Both the position numbers and the translations under genes were made by a program. Shown here piece by piece: positions 10,601 through 19,360 of a DNA stretch of 64,000 bases (positions are counted from its first letter, which is position 1; every line of letters begins with the position of its first letter). Origin of the DNA: Mytilus trossulus (Eukaryota; Mollusca; Bivalvia; Mytilida; Mytilidae); the NCBI RefSeq assembly GCF_036588685.1, contig NC_086379.1, positions 73,439,727 through 73,503,726 on the forward strand, given 5' to 3'. The notes below the pieces were generated by a model. That model had not been told where the DNA came from, searched no databases, and saw only the letters and a list, made by a program, of their open reading frames with translations.

Positions 10601-12025
10601 AAAAGTTTACAGGACGCTCGAAACAAAAACACAATGAAATATCCAAGAATAAGACAACTAGGACTCTTCATAGATGACGATGGCCTTGTGAGATGCAATG
10701 GTAGGATTCACAATGCACCGATTCCAGAGAATACTAAATTTCCATATCTTATACCTGCAAATCAACCACTTACCAAACTGATAGTGATAGACGCACACGA
10801 ACGTTCACTCCATTCTGGACTAAATGCTACGCTAACTTATGTACGACAATCGTATTGGGTACCGACACTCCGACAATTTGTTAAGAAGTTATTAAACAAA
10901 TGTGTAACTTGCCGCAAAGTTATGGGAAAATCTTACAACAAACCCGATCCGCCACCCCTACCGAAAATAAGAGTACAGGAAGCTTCGCCATTTACCGTCA
11001 CAGGAGTCGATTATACAGGTGCTTTATACGTAAAGGACTCAGAAAGAACTTTAAAGAAAGCGTATATATGTTTATTTACATGCGCATCGACAAGAGCAGT
11101 TCACCTAGAAGTAGTTCCAAACTTGAGCGAACATTCATTTATTCAGGCATTTCGGCGCTTTGTTAGCCGTAAATCTTTGCCTAAAATTCTAGTATCTGAC
11201 AATGCAACTACATTCATTGCAGGATCTGCAGAAATAAAAAGATTATGTGAATCGGATATAGTAAAAAATACTTTATCAACACACGGTGTCGAGTGGAGAT
11301 TTATACCGAAACGTGCACCTTGGTATGGTGGATTTTGGGAGCGCTTAATTGCTCTGACGAAGACAAGTTTGAAGAAAGTGCTTGGACGATCCCAAGTAAA
11401 CATGGAAACATTACAAACAGTTGTTACGGAAATAGAAACTATCTTAAATGACAGACCGCTAACATATCCATCATCCGATATCAAAGACTGTGAAGCTTTA
11501 ACGCCGTCTCATCTATTATACGGAAGGCGGATTTCAACATTACCGTACCCGCAATCAGAAATTGATAATTTCCTAGACCCGACTTACATGGGACATAAAG
11601 ATCTTAATAAAAGTGTACACAGACAAACGCAATTGATTCAACATTTCTGGAAAAGATGGAAATCCGAATACCTTACATCTTTACGTGAATTTCATAGGAC
11701 AATCGGAAAAAATGAACAATTAATAAATACAGGAGACATCGTACAAATTCACAACGAATGTCCGAGGATAAACTGGAAAATTGGGATCGTAACCGAACTT
11801 GCGAGAGGTAATGATGGACTTGTAAGATCAGCACGAATAAGGACCAGCACGGGAGAAACTACAAGACCGATCGCCAAATTATATCCGTTGGAAGTAACAC
11901 AAACGATGACAAACAATTCTAACAGTAACGTTCATATTGATGAGCAGGAACATATGGATAACAGACCGAAACGAAAAGCTAGCCTAAAAGCCCGAGAGAC
12001 GATACAGAAGTGGATTCACCAGTGA
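7547..12025 (+). CDS. pol: BEL/Pao Pol polyprotein (zinc knuckles, PR, RT, RH, IN)
   Basis: The frame is open for 1492 codons; its first ~45 codons overlap gag in another frame and are probably not translated. Residue positions count from 7547. Two zinc knuckles: CFNCLGKHRINDC (~51) and CRNCNKKHHTSLC. Protease: LFDEGAQRSFL (~171), where the usual Ser/Thr after the catalytic Asp is Glu. Reverse transcriptase: DIEKAFLHVGL (~509) and the catalytic YVDNIL (~586). RNase H: FCDASPKAYGA (~774), QLELMAA, FWSDS. Integrase: a His2Cys2 finger (HSGL at ~1089, CVTC at ~1119) and a D,D,E core with VTGVDYTG (~1153), SDNATTF (~1217) and GGFWERL (~1262). The C-terminus (~1370-1485) is the DUF5641-like domain common in BEL integrases. 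A 17-residue tandem duplication lies between RT and RNase H. Apart from the frame shift from gag this frame is intact. Confidence 0.9.
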   Translation: MPERTLQSPNLSRILRQDLVCFVMKYTHLPSAVKITDTESRMIIVKRDKLCFNCLGKHRINDCKSKHTCRNCNKKHHTSLCNSRPTNNIKPVNEVNHRNGSSNSANTNFHANYNQSSNPPSTNVQLVNELHDTEEDTTILYSQSTESRSNVLLKTAVSQVGSNQHFIDTNILFDEGAQRSFLTQNLANKLNLQIEGTEIIHLSAFGGEEKNTRHLEKTTIYLKTDAGHILPIKVLIVPMIATPLQNYIRNIDTQNGYLRGLKLAHTMTQQDSFDISLLVGADHYWDIVEDHIVRGNGPTAVKSKIGYLLSGPTYSKKTNTSKTSMFNVLISHKDEEYNLERFWNLESIGINSKELDEDDDTYITAYQDRSIEFRENKYFARLPWKQDHDELPTNFAVTKRRTENVIKRLTQNPDMLKKYGNIIQEQERREFIERVDETAETQGIIHYIPHHPVQKESSTTPIRIVYDCSCRQSPYSPSLNDCLLDTPPKLNDLTKILMRFRANPVAITTDIEKAFLHVGLNEDDRDATRFLWLSNPSDPTSNLQTYRFKSVLFGATCSPFMLNATILKHLHRYNSTTATLMERDLYVDNILTSLQNEDDANTYYKEARTMMKEAGFNLRSWTSNSENIRTLAETENVLDKDINTKVLGMLWNSKSDDLMYQKCEIQLRDIVTKREILKQCEIQLRDIVTKREILKHSSKIYDPLGILSPVTIRAKMLIQDLWKSKLDWDEPVPENFKATWINVASDLEKATQIVFPRYYFSSNSTSTQFELHVFCDASPKAYGATAYLNNGTETTLVMAKSRVAPVKNLTLPQLELMAAVIGTRLASHVKSTFECKNVVFWSDSCIVLHWIKSSKPLKRFIANRVREITESTNQHEWRYCPTEYNPADLLTRGIDADQYINSVIWKKGPNWLTTRTKWPELTPTSKTVLTITGENDDEEFQNNDVHTGYYGISNIIDISKYGTFRKLIRVTAYVQRFISNCRYTKNLRKGGVLTTNDINIAVRSWILHCQKSSYSAEIKSLQDARNKNTMKYPRIRQLGLFIDDDGLVRCNGRIHNAPIPENTKFPYLIPANQPLTKLIVIDAHERSLHSGLNATLTYVRQSYWVPTLRQFVKKLLNKCVTCRKVMGKSYNKPDPPPLPKIRVQEASPFTVTGVDYTGALYVKDSERTLKKAYICLFTCASTRAVHLEVVPNLSEHSFIQAFRRFVSRKSLPKILVSDNATTFIAGSAEIKRLCESDIVKNTLSTHGVEWRFIPKRAPWYGGFWERLIALTKTSLKKVLGRSQVNMETLQTVVTEIETILNDRPLTYPSSDIKDCEALTPSHLLYGRRISTLPYPQSEIDNFLDPTYMGHKDLNKSVHRQTQLIQHFWKRWKSEYLTSLREFHRTIGKNEQLINTGDIVQIHNECPRINWKIGIVTELARGNDGLVRSARIRTSTGETTRPIAKLYPLEVTQTMTNNSNSNVHIDEQEHMDNRPKRKASLKARETIQKWIHQ
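9531..9632 (+). repeat. 51-bp tandem duplication in BEL pol
   Basis: The unit from AATGTGAGATTC to GATTTTGAAAC occurs twice with period 51 bp (9531 and 9582), adding 17 residues without breaking the frame. It lies in the RT-RNase H connection ahead of the SSKIYDPLGILSP motif. The copies are identical by eye, so the event is recent. Confidence 0.9.
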
Positions 12026-12295
12026 TGTAATCGATGAACATAAACAATTACACGTTTAGTGCAAAGTTGAATTTTATTTTATTTCATGAGAGACTTTAAT
12101 TGAATTTAATCGCTAAATATAATTTCCGTTTTATATGATTTGCTCAGTATTACAAAGAAAAACACAACGCGAGAGACAATTTCAAAGTGATATTATTTAT
12201 TGATGGACAGTTATTTATCAGTGAAACGATTTATCAATGGACAATTGAGAATTTTAGAAAATTGTGATAATTTTTACTTTTTCGCGGCCCCAGTA
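12026..12295 (+). other. BEL 3' untranslated region
   Basis: The stretch from the pol stop to the 3' LTR has no ORF. A purine-rich tract is expected just before the LTR, but the bases there (CGCGGCCCCAGTA) are not a classic polypurine tract. Confidence 0.6.
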
Positions 12296-12447
12296 TGTTG
12301 AGATTATCGCGGGAACATAACGTTCCAACTATTGTACGTTTATTGTCGACGTCGTATTGTCAGTGACGTCGCCTTGGGCGGAAATACGAACTGCTATATA
12401 AAATGTAATGGCTGAATAGTTGTTGTTATATCGTTATATCATCTATA
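12296..12447 (+). repeat. BEL 3' LTR
   Basis: It is identical by eye to 6331-6482 over 152 bp and is followed directly by the target duplicate TCCAT. Confidence 0.92.
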
Positions 12448-12673
12448 TCCATATCAGTTTGTAAACAAATAAAAATGTCAGATCACAAAGATTCATTCGT
12501 TAAAGTTTGTCTGCACTGAAACTATAATGTCCTACTATGAAAATAAAAATAAAAATGTTCGCACTGGTCTTGTTGTTATTTCTTACACTAATTGATATGT
12601 ACATGCACTGCGAAGTACTTAACGCACTTCAAACGGTTGTGAGGATTATTATGCCTCTTTATAAATCAACCAT

Positions 12674-15600
12674 TTATTTTAACACAAAATCCTTTAAATG
12701 CGATGGTTCTTTTCTTATTCTCTTCGGATAGCGTGGTTCCATTTGTTCAGTGATGTTTGACGGTTTCTCTACTTGCGGTTGTTCGGTCTCAGGTGTACTT
12801 ATCGGTATAGTTATTTCTGGTTCAAACAAATCACTGTCATTGTCATATTTTTCTTAAATTTCATTGTTTGTGCATTCGAAGTTTCGTACTCTGATGTGGT
12901 CAATATGTCTCCGAATGACACGTCCATCTTGCAATTTAATATGAAATGAAAGTGGTCCTGATTGTTTTATAACTTCTCCTGGAATCCATTTAATCTTTGA
13001 ACCAATTGCGAAATTTCGGGCAAATTCTCCCTGTCCTACATTTATTTGTCTGTTCACAGATTTCTTATCATGATAATGTTTTTGTTTTTGTTGTCTCTCC
13101 TGAACTCGCTTCTCGATATTTGGAAAAACTAAATCTAGACGTGACTTGAGTTTCCTTTTCATCAACAATTCTGATGGTGCCAATCCTCTCGTTGTTTGTG
13201 GCGTTATACGGTAGTTGAATAGAAAACGGTTCAATTTTTCCTGGACAGTTCCTTCTTTGATTTCTTCATACCTTCTTTGAAACTCTGAACTGCTCGTTCA
13301 GCACAACCATTACTAGATGGATGCCACGGCGCGGAAGTACGATGTTCAATTCCGTTTGATTTCACATAATCGGCGAATTCCTTACTAGTAAATGCGGCTC
13401 CATTATCACTAATAATTAGATCACATAAACCATGTGTTGCAAACGTTTGTTGAAGTTTTGCAATCGTAGCTTCGGATGTTGTAGAATTCATTACGTGTAT
13501 GTCTATCCATTTTGAATACGCATCAACCATAATTAGAAATGATTTGTTGATGAATGGTCCTGCAAAGTCTATGTGTATTCTTGACCACGGATGGCTTGGA
13601 TATTCCCACGGATGGCTCGGATATTCCCACGGATGTAACGGTGCTTCTGCTGGTAACTTGCGGTTTTCCTGACAACTATAACAATTAACTACAGTTAATT
13701 CCAAGTCATTGTTCATTCCCGGTCACCATATATAGCTTCTTGCTAGACTTTTAATTCTAGTAATCCCTGGATGTCCTTGGTGTAATTCATTTAACATGGC
13801 TTCACGTCCTGGTTGTGGTATAATTACTCTTCCTCCCCACAATATGCATCCGTCCTGACTACTGAGTTAATTTTTCCTACTATAATACGGTTTTATTTCT
13901 TCATTTGGACATTTTGACGGCCATCCATTCAAAATGTATCTAAGCACCATAGATAGTATTGTGTCCTTGTGTGTCCATTTTTGAATTTGTTTAGCATCAA
14001 CTGGTTTAGTGGCTAAATGTTCCATTAATAAAATAGTATCACCTGGCGTTGGTGTCTTTTCAATGTTTGTTTTCAGCGGTAGTCTACTCAGTCCATCCGC
14101 ATTACCATTCAAACTCCCTTCTTTGTATACAATCGTGTACTCATATGCAGCTAACGTCAGTGCCCACCTTTGAATTCGAGATGCGGCCATTGTTGGTATA
14201 GGTTTATCTTCTCGAAATATACCTATCAGCGGCTTGTGATCGGTTATGATTGTAACTGGGTGTCCATACAAATATTGATGAAATTTCTTGATACCATGCA
14301 AATATAATTGCCAGACTCTCCTTCTCAAGAACGGAATAATTCTTCTCTGCTGATGTAAGTGTTCGAGATGTATAAGCTATCGGTTTGTCACTGCCGTCGT
14401 CCATTTTATGCGAAAGTACGGCGCCTAATCCATACGGAGATGCATCACATGCTAAGATTAATTTCTTTTTCGGAACGAAATGTACAAGTACTGATGCGGA
14501 TTTCAACAGCTGTTTTGACTCTACGAACGCTTTTTCCTGTTCTTTTCACCAACTCCATTTTGTGTCTTTTTGTAGAAGTACATGTAGCGGCTTTAACAAG
14601 TGTGACAAATTCGCTAAGAATCTATTGTAATAGTTCAGCATTCCAAGATAAGCTTTCAGTTCTGTCAGGTTTGTCAGACTTGGTGCTTTATCGATCGCCT
14701 CAACTTTACTCTCGACTGGATAGATCCCGTGTTTGTTTATTTTTAATCCCAAATAAACAACTTCTTCGGCCATGAACACACACTTCTGTTTCTTTAACCG
14801 AATTCCGATTCTCTTAAATCTAGACAATACCTCAGGAAGAGTATTATATGTTCCTCCCTTGTTTTACCCGTTATCAGTATATCATCTACTCGAACCAAAA
14901 CATTGGCTATACATTGAACAACATTTTCAAGTTTCCTCTTGAAAATACCTGGGCTGGACGCTACACCATACGGAAGTCTATTGTATCTGAATAAACCCTT
15001 ATGCGTGTTTATAGTCACATACCTTTTACTGTCCTCATCAAGTTCAATTTGTTGATATGCTTGATTTAAATCCAATTTTGTATATTCTTGTCCTCCTCCA
15101 AGCGTTGCGTACAAATCCTCAGTTTTAGGTATCGGATAGTTGTCTAACTTTGAAACGGCATTAACGGTTACCTTGTAGTCACCACAAATTCTAGTAGATC
15201 TATCCGTTCTCCTAAACTACAGGCACTATCGGAGCGGCCCAGTCGGAAAATTCCACTTGCTGAATCTGAACCTCCTTCTCAAGACGTTCAAGTTCCATCT
15301 CCACTTTATCCTTCAACGCATACGGCAAAGGGCGAGCCTTGAAATATTTCGGAACGGCACTCTCATCGACATAAATTTTTGCTTTCGTGCATTTTACAGT
15401 TCCAAGTTCATATTTGAAAACCTCCTTATTTGCTTCCAAGATCACATTTAAATCCCTCGATTGATTATCCCTTCCAACGACGGAGAAAATATCATTCCAA
15501 TCCAGTTGGAGTTTGTTCAACCAGTCTCGGCCTAGTAAATTCGGACCTTTACGCTTCACTATCAGTAATGGTAATTTTGCACTTTCCTTCTTGTGGTTGA

Positions 15601-15913
15601 CATTGACGATTGTACGTCCTATTACAAGAATCTGCTCTCCCATGTATGTTCGGAGTTTAGCACTTGTCGGTTCGATTCTGAATTTCGACTTGTATTCCTT
15701 GTAAGTATCCTCGCTCATGATAGATACGGACGCTCCGGTATCTATTTCCATGGCTATTTCACATTCATTTACATTGATTTGCACTTTATATGCCTCATTA
15801 GATTTATTTCCAAAATGAAAAACTGAGTAAACTTCATTTTCACTTTCACTACTCCTGTTCCATGAAATGAGCACGTGGTTTAAAACGTGATTTAAACTCT
15901 CTGTGATTTTCAC
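12674..15913 (-). pseudogene. pol: Gypsy pol, frameshifted (PR-RT-RH-IN)
   Basis: Successive minus-strand frames together cover a Gypsy Pol. 15913-15212: protease with MEIDTGASVSIMSED (catalytic DTGA) and the RT lead WAAPIVPV. 15114-14794: RT with KLDLNQAYQQIELD and the catalytic box VRVDDILITG. 14827-14546: RT thumb and connection, with YLGLKINKHGI and LKAYLGMLNYY. 14506-13867: RNase H with ILACDASPYGLGAVL, VLEKESLAI and ITDHKPL. 13716-13231: integrase core with IHIDFAGPF, DLIISDNGAAFTS and HPSSNGCAERAVQ. 13234-12854 and on to 12674: integrase C-terminal part. Frame changes between these blocks mean no full protein can be made. Near 13585-13635 a 21-bp unit is repeated, adding HPWEYPS copies ahead of the integrase core. 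Confidence 0.85.
13585..13640 (-). repeat. 21-bp triplet repeat in Gypsy integrase
   Basis: The unit CACGGATGGCTCGGATATTCC occurs at 13586, 13607 and (partial) 13628. On the coding strand it repeats the tryptophan-bearing HPWEYPS ahead of the integrase domain. The frame is not changed by it. Confidence 0.85.
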
Positions 15914-16649
15914 TTAAATTCCCATTGTCAGATTTGTTATGGCATTTCTTTGCGATTTGTCCTTTCTTTTTACAACTGTGGCATTTTGCATCCTTAAACC
16001 TGCATTCAGCGGCTAAGTGATTTCCTCCACACCGGTAACAATCTCCTTGATTCGAATTTCCAGAGTTGTTCCTTGTATATGATTTTGAAACTTTATTGAT
16101 TTGTTTCTGAAATGTTCTGTTTGTCCCACTCGCTTGGATGTCCTGTGCATTCTTCTCTGCAGTCTCCATAGCGATAGCAATTTCCTATGCCTTAAATTAT
16201 CAAATGTTAAATTCGGCTCTGCTAACAGCCTTCTCTGCATGCGGTCACTCTTTATCCCGACGACTAACCTGTCACGTAACATCGCGTTTAACGTGTCACC
16301 ATAATTACAGTGTTCTGTCAGACTTCTTAGTGCTGCAATAAATGTCCTCACTGACTCATCGCTGTGTCTTGTTCTACTGTTAAATTTAAATCTCTGAATG
16401 ATTTCTGATGATCTCGGTGGTCTTTCACTAGTTTTGTTAAATCGGCCAATGATTTCGTTCCTAGTTTGGCTGGTGCTAATAAATCCCTTATCAATTTGTA
16501 GGTATTCTTCCCACAAACACTTAAAAAATATCCCTTTTCTGGTCTTCTTCGTCTATCTCATTAGCATTAAAATAATGTTCCATACGTTCTACATATTGTG
16601 TCCAATCTTCGGATTCGTCAAAAGAGTCTAATTTCCCGTATGTCGGCAT
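15849..16649 (-). pseudogene. gag: Gypsy gag with zinc knuckles, frameshifted
   Basis: An ATG at 16649-16647 opens with MPTYGKLDSFDESEDWTQYV, a typical start for animal Gypsy Gag. The frame stops near 16525 after a T-run, while the downstream sequence continues Gag-like in another frame (16516-16013: LRDRLVVGI and NLTFDNL, capsid-like). The end (16169-15849) has two CCHC zinc knuckles, CYRCGGNHLAAEC and CHSCKKKGQIAKKC, which bind RNA in this family. At least two frame breaks are visible, so this is a relic. Confidence 0.8.
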
Positions 16650-16690
16650 TCTCACTTGTAGAAATTCACATTTATTTTAATATTCAGTTT

Positions 16691-16705
16691 TTTCCTCGTC
16701 GCCAA
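16691..16705 (-). other. Gypsy primer-binding-like site
   Basis: On the minus strand TGGCGACGAGGAAAA follows five bases after the LTR. TGGCGACGAGG is a recurrent PBS-like start in animal Gypsy elements as I recall; the tRNA was not identified. Confidence 0.6.
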
Positions 16706-16709
16706 AATG

Positions 16710-16821
16710 TGTAATATCTTTGCTATGTAATAATACAATCCAGTTAAAATGTTTCTATAACTAATTTATTAACAAGTACATCGTTTGATGGTCGATTAGA
16801 CTACAAGACTACAGAATGACA
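16710..16821 (-). repeat. Gypsy 5' LTR
   Basis: 112 bp with TG...CA ends on the minus strand. It is recognised because it stops just before the PBS-like TGGCGACGAGG and because parts recur at 1229-1275, 1982-2018 and 2157-2198. A 112-bp LTR is short but within the range of Mag-like elements. Confidence 0.65.
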
Positions 16822-16912
16822 ACATGTGTATAAGAACTTCAATTGACCTATTTAATTGCATGTTTATTTAAGAACGTGCAGACATGTGAGAGTTGCTGAT
16901 CTGTCAATCATA
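16822..16912 (-). repeat. Second copy of the Gypsy 3'-flank repeat
   Basis: This is the direct repeat of 6097-6187 lying outside the 5' LTR. The match ends near 16912, after which LINE 3'-end sequence starts. Confidence 0.6.
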
Positions 16913-17037
16913 ATGTATGTATATGCCTCTATTTTGTCTGTTGTTACTAATTATGTAAATCAATTGTATCTGATTTTATGCTCTTATGGGCCCTGTAATT
17001 TGGGAAATAAAAATATTCTATTCTATTCTATTCTATC
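16913..17037 (+). mobile_element. LINE 3' end with (TTCTA)n tail
   Basis: The block GGGCCCTGTAATTTGGGAAA followed by TAAAAATA and five TTCTA-type pentamers (about 17012-17037) is a LINE 3' terminus with a microsatellite tail of the kind seen in molluscan CR1/Jockey-like elements. No coding part is attached. Confidence 0.6.
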
Positions 17038-17552
17038 GTATATACTCTAAAGTTATAAAACTGCAATTTTTCTTTTCATGTATACATGTTTTTATGAGGT
17101 TAAATTGTCAAAAACGATATTTTTTAAACTTTCAAAAATCTCTGCTATTCAATTATTTACTTTTTTTTTAAAATCCGGATAGTAGTGTCATGTCCATGAT
17201 TGGGCTGAATACATAGTTTTCCCGTAATGTTCTGGACTTGATATTCCTTGTTTCTGTTGATATTTTATTATTTTGTTGAATTATTTGAGTGTCCGTAATT
17301 CTTTTTTAATGATGTGTTAATATAAATTTATCTATATAAGAGGCAAAATAAGTGTTTCGGTTGTTTATTTAAGAAATAGGGATTCGGCAAAATCCCCAAA
17401 AGATCACAAAACAAGAAAGTCCGTTGAAACTTGACTTTTAACATTTAAAAAAAAGCATACATTCAGTTTAATCCCCTAAATAGTGTTATTTCTCAAGGGC
17501 GGAAGTGGGATAATTGACTTATTTTACCACTTACAGTAAATAGAGGTATTTT

Positions 17553-17768
17553 TGATTGCCATTTGGTGTATTAAATGATGAAATTGACCCGAAATTGGCG
17601 GATGACATGTTGTGACTTTAGTTCATTCCTAGAGGGACATCTATAGTTCCTTCTATTCGTTGATTGCCATTTGGTGTAATGATGAAATTGACCCGAAATT
17701 GGCGGATGACATGTTGTGACTTTAGTTCATTCATAGAGGGACATCTATAGTTCCTTCTATTCGTTTGA
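17553..17768 (+). repeat. Tandem duplication, ~108-bp unit
   Basis: The block from TGATTGCCATTTGGTGTA to TTCCTTCTATTCGTT occurs at 17553 and again at 17661 with a 5-bp difference and one substitution, so it is a recent local duplication. No gene is present. Confidence 0.85.
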
Positions 17769-17769
17769 C

Positions 17770-19360
17770 AATTGTTTATAATAAAAGTGGATACGAATCA
17801 GATGCATATAAGTCTACATAGCATAATGACATTTACAGTTCGCGCTACTATTTGAAATGCAGAAACTTTTCAAATATCTAAAGACACTGAACCATTTTGC
17901 TTAGATCTTTGATTTGAAATTCAGATATATTGAAGATTTCATGTCTCTCTTTTTACACACACATCAGTCAATCAGTACATGTATTTCCCATGCAGTTAGT
18001 TTGTGACCAACTATGGAGGGCGATTTTAACTTTCCAATTGTCAATTTCCCCATGTCTCAATGTACTTAACTCCTCGTATAATGTGCACATATCTCAAATT
18101 ATACCCTCGTGCATGTTGAGGTAAAACAGACTTTATGAACATGGGTGAACCCCTGATTAATTAAAATAGGACGCAGATGTCACAGGGATATTCAAAAATA
18201 TTAGTCACCAATAATACCAAAACCGCATGGTAAAAGTCGAAGAACGACGTAAATGAAAAACAAACTTCTACAAAACTCTACATAATATGTAGACCACCAA
18301 AGATCAACACGAAACATACTGAAAACCAGGGGATATCTCGTGTGCCCAAAAAGTTTTAGCAGGTCCAGTTTCATTTGTGACATCTGAGTGTCGAACGTGG
18401 AATGCTACCTTTAAGCTCCGTCGTGACCAAACTCATAAGCAACATCTTTTTGCAGTTTTAGACTTTTAGATACTATATATAAGAATCAGATCACATCTGA
18501 AAATTTTCAATTAATTTGTGTTCCATTCCTGTTCGAACATATTGATACATTTATTCGCATGACACGGGTTACACGTTGTTGACACAACTGAACTGAACTC
18601 TTTTCAAAATTTTTGGAATGATTTTGTTTAAACACACTGTCATAAACTTCGGTAAACTACTGTTGCCTCTAATGGTTCTAGAGGCATACAGATAAAATAG
18701 CAACCGGCTAAAGTAAAAAAATCGAGGTTACGGCATCCAAGGTTATGCTATGTGTACTATTGTTTGTCTGTGTGTGTTTTCTTTATGTTTAGGCCATGGT
18801 GTTAATTGTAAGTTTATTTTCGACTTAGGACATTAAAGCCTCTCTTACATATATCGTCTTTCTTTCATATGCTTGCATGTATTGTAAAAAAAATCTACAA
18901 CCAAGACAAGGAATTTCATTCTCTAAAACAGAACATTTAAGTATAGGCTGCCTAGTGCTAATTTGTCATACAGCCACTCTTAACCTTTACTGGGAGTCAG
19001 ACTGTATTCTGAATTAAAGGAACATTCACTGAAGAAAGTTTTGTACCATCATAATTGCGAAATAAATGCTAACCCTACTTCAGATATCAAATCTGATTAT
19101 CAATTATACAGACCAGACTGTAGGACATTACGAACACGACAATCGGAAATATTCCGCAGACTTCAGTCATGTGATCATGGCTAGTGTATACTGTCGATCA
19201 GTAATGGCTTTTTTCTTTACTTTTGTATAGAGATAGTTTGAGTTGCAAGCAGCAGAACAAGACATTTTTTTCAATACAGGGTTCTTTAACATCGTTAAAG
19301 CGTTCCAACATTACAAACGATATACGAGGTCTGAATTACTGATTAAAGTTAGTATACGTA
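17770..19360. other. No recognisable gene
   Basis: Repeat-like AT-rich DNA. The part at about 18200-18440 (with ACCAGGGGATATCTCGTGTG) looks like a diverged copy of a common mussel repeat. No frame shows a known domain. Confidence 0.4.

Larger units (their letters stand above)
6331..12447 (+). mobile_element. BEL/Pao LTR retrotransposon, young, complete ends
   Basis: Two identical 152-bp LTRs (6331-6482 and 12296-12447, starting TGTTGAGATTATCGCGG) bound a 6117-bp element. It is flanked by the 5-bp duplication TCCAT (6326-6330 and 12448-12452), so insertion ends are exact. A primer-binding-like TGGTGCCGTGACC follows the 5' LTR at 6486. Coding order is Gag, zinc knuckles, protease, reverse transcriptase, RNase H, integrase, which is the BEL/Pao order, and the YVDN catalytic box supports that family. 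Identical LTRs argue for recent insertion, yet Gag carries an in-frame stop and the Gag-Pol frame is shifted, so this copy is probably unable to move by itself. It sits inside the 3' part of the minus-strand Gypsy element. Confidence 0.92.
12453..16821 (-). mobile_element. Ty3/Gypsy LTR retrotransposon, degenerate, split by BEL
   Basis: Read on the minus strand: a 112-bp 5' LTR (16821-16710, TGTCATTC...ATATTACA), a TGGCGACGAGG primer-binding-like site, gag with two zinc knuckles, protease, reverse transcriptase, RNase H and integrase, ending with a stop at 12676-12674. This order (integrase after RNase H) is Ty3/Gypsy. The motif RYPKRIRKEPSHLKDF near the end is typical of Gypsy Pol tails in animals, and the PBS type fits the Mag-like branch that includes bivalve Steamer-like elements; that branch call is tentative. 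Several frameshifts break the coding region. The BEL element lies in its 3' untranslated part. No 3' LTR is found at the expected place near 6095, so the element is incomplete. Confidence 0.85.

Noticed and set aside
12537-12731. Plus-strand 64-residue ORF with hydrophobic start
   Set aside because: It overlaps the antisense of the Gypsy Pol tail and 3' UTR; no support as a gene.
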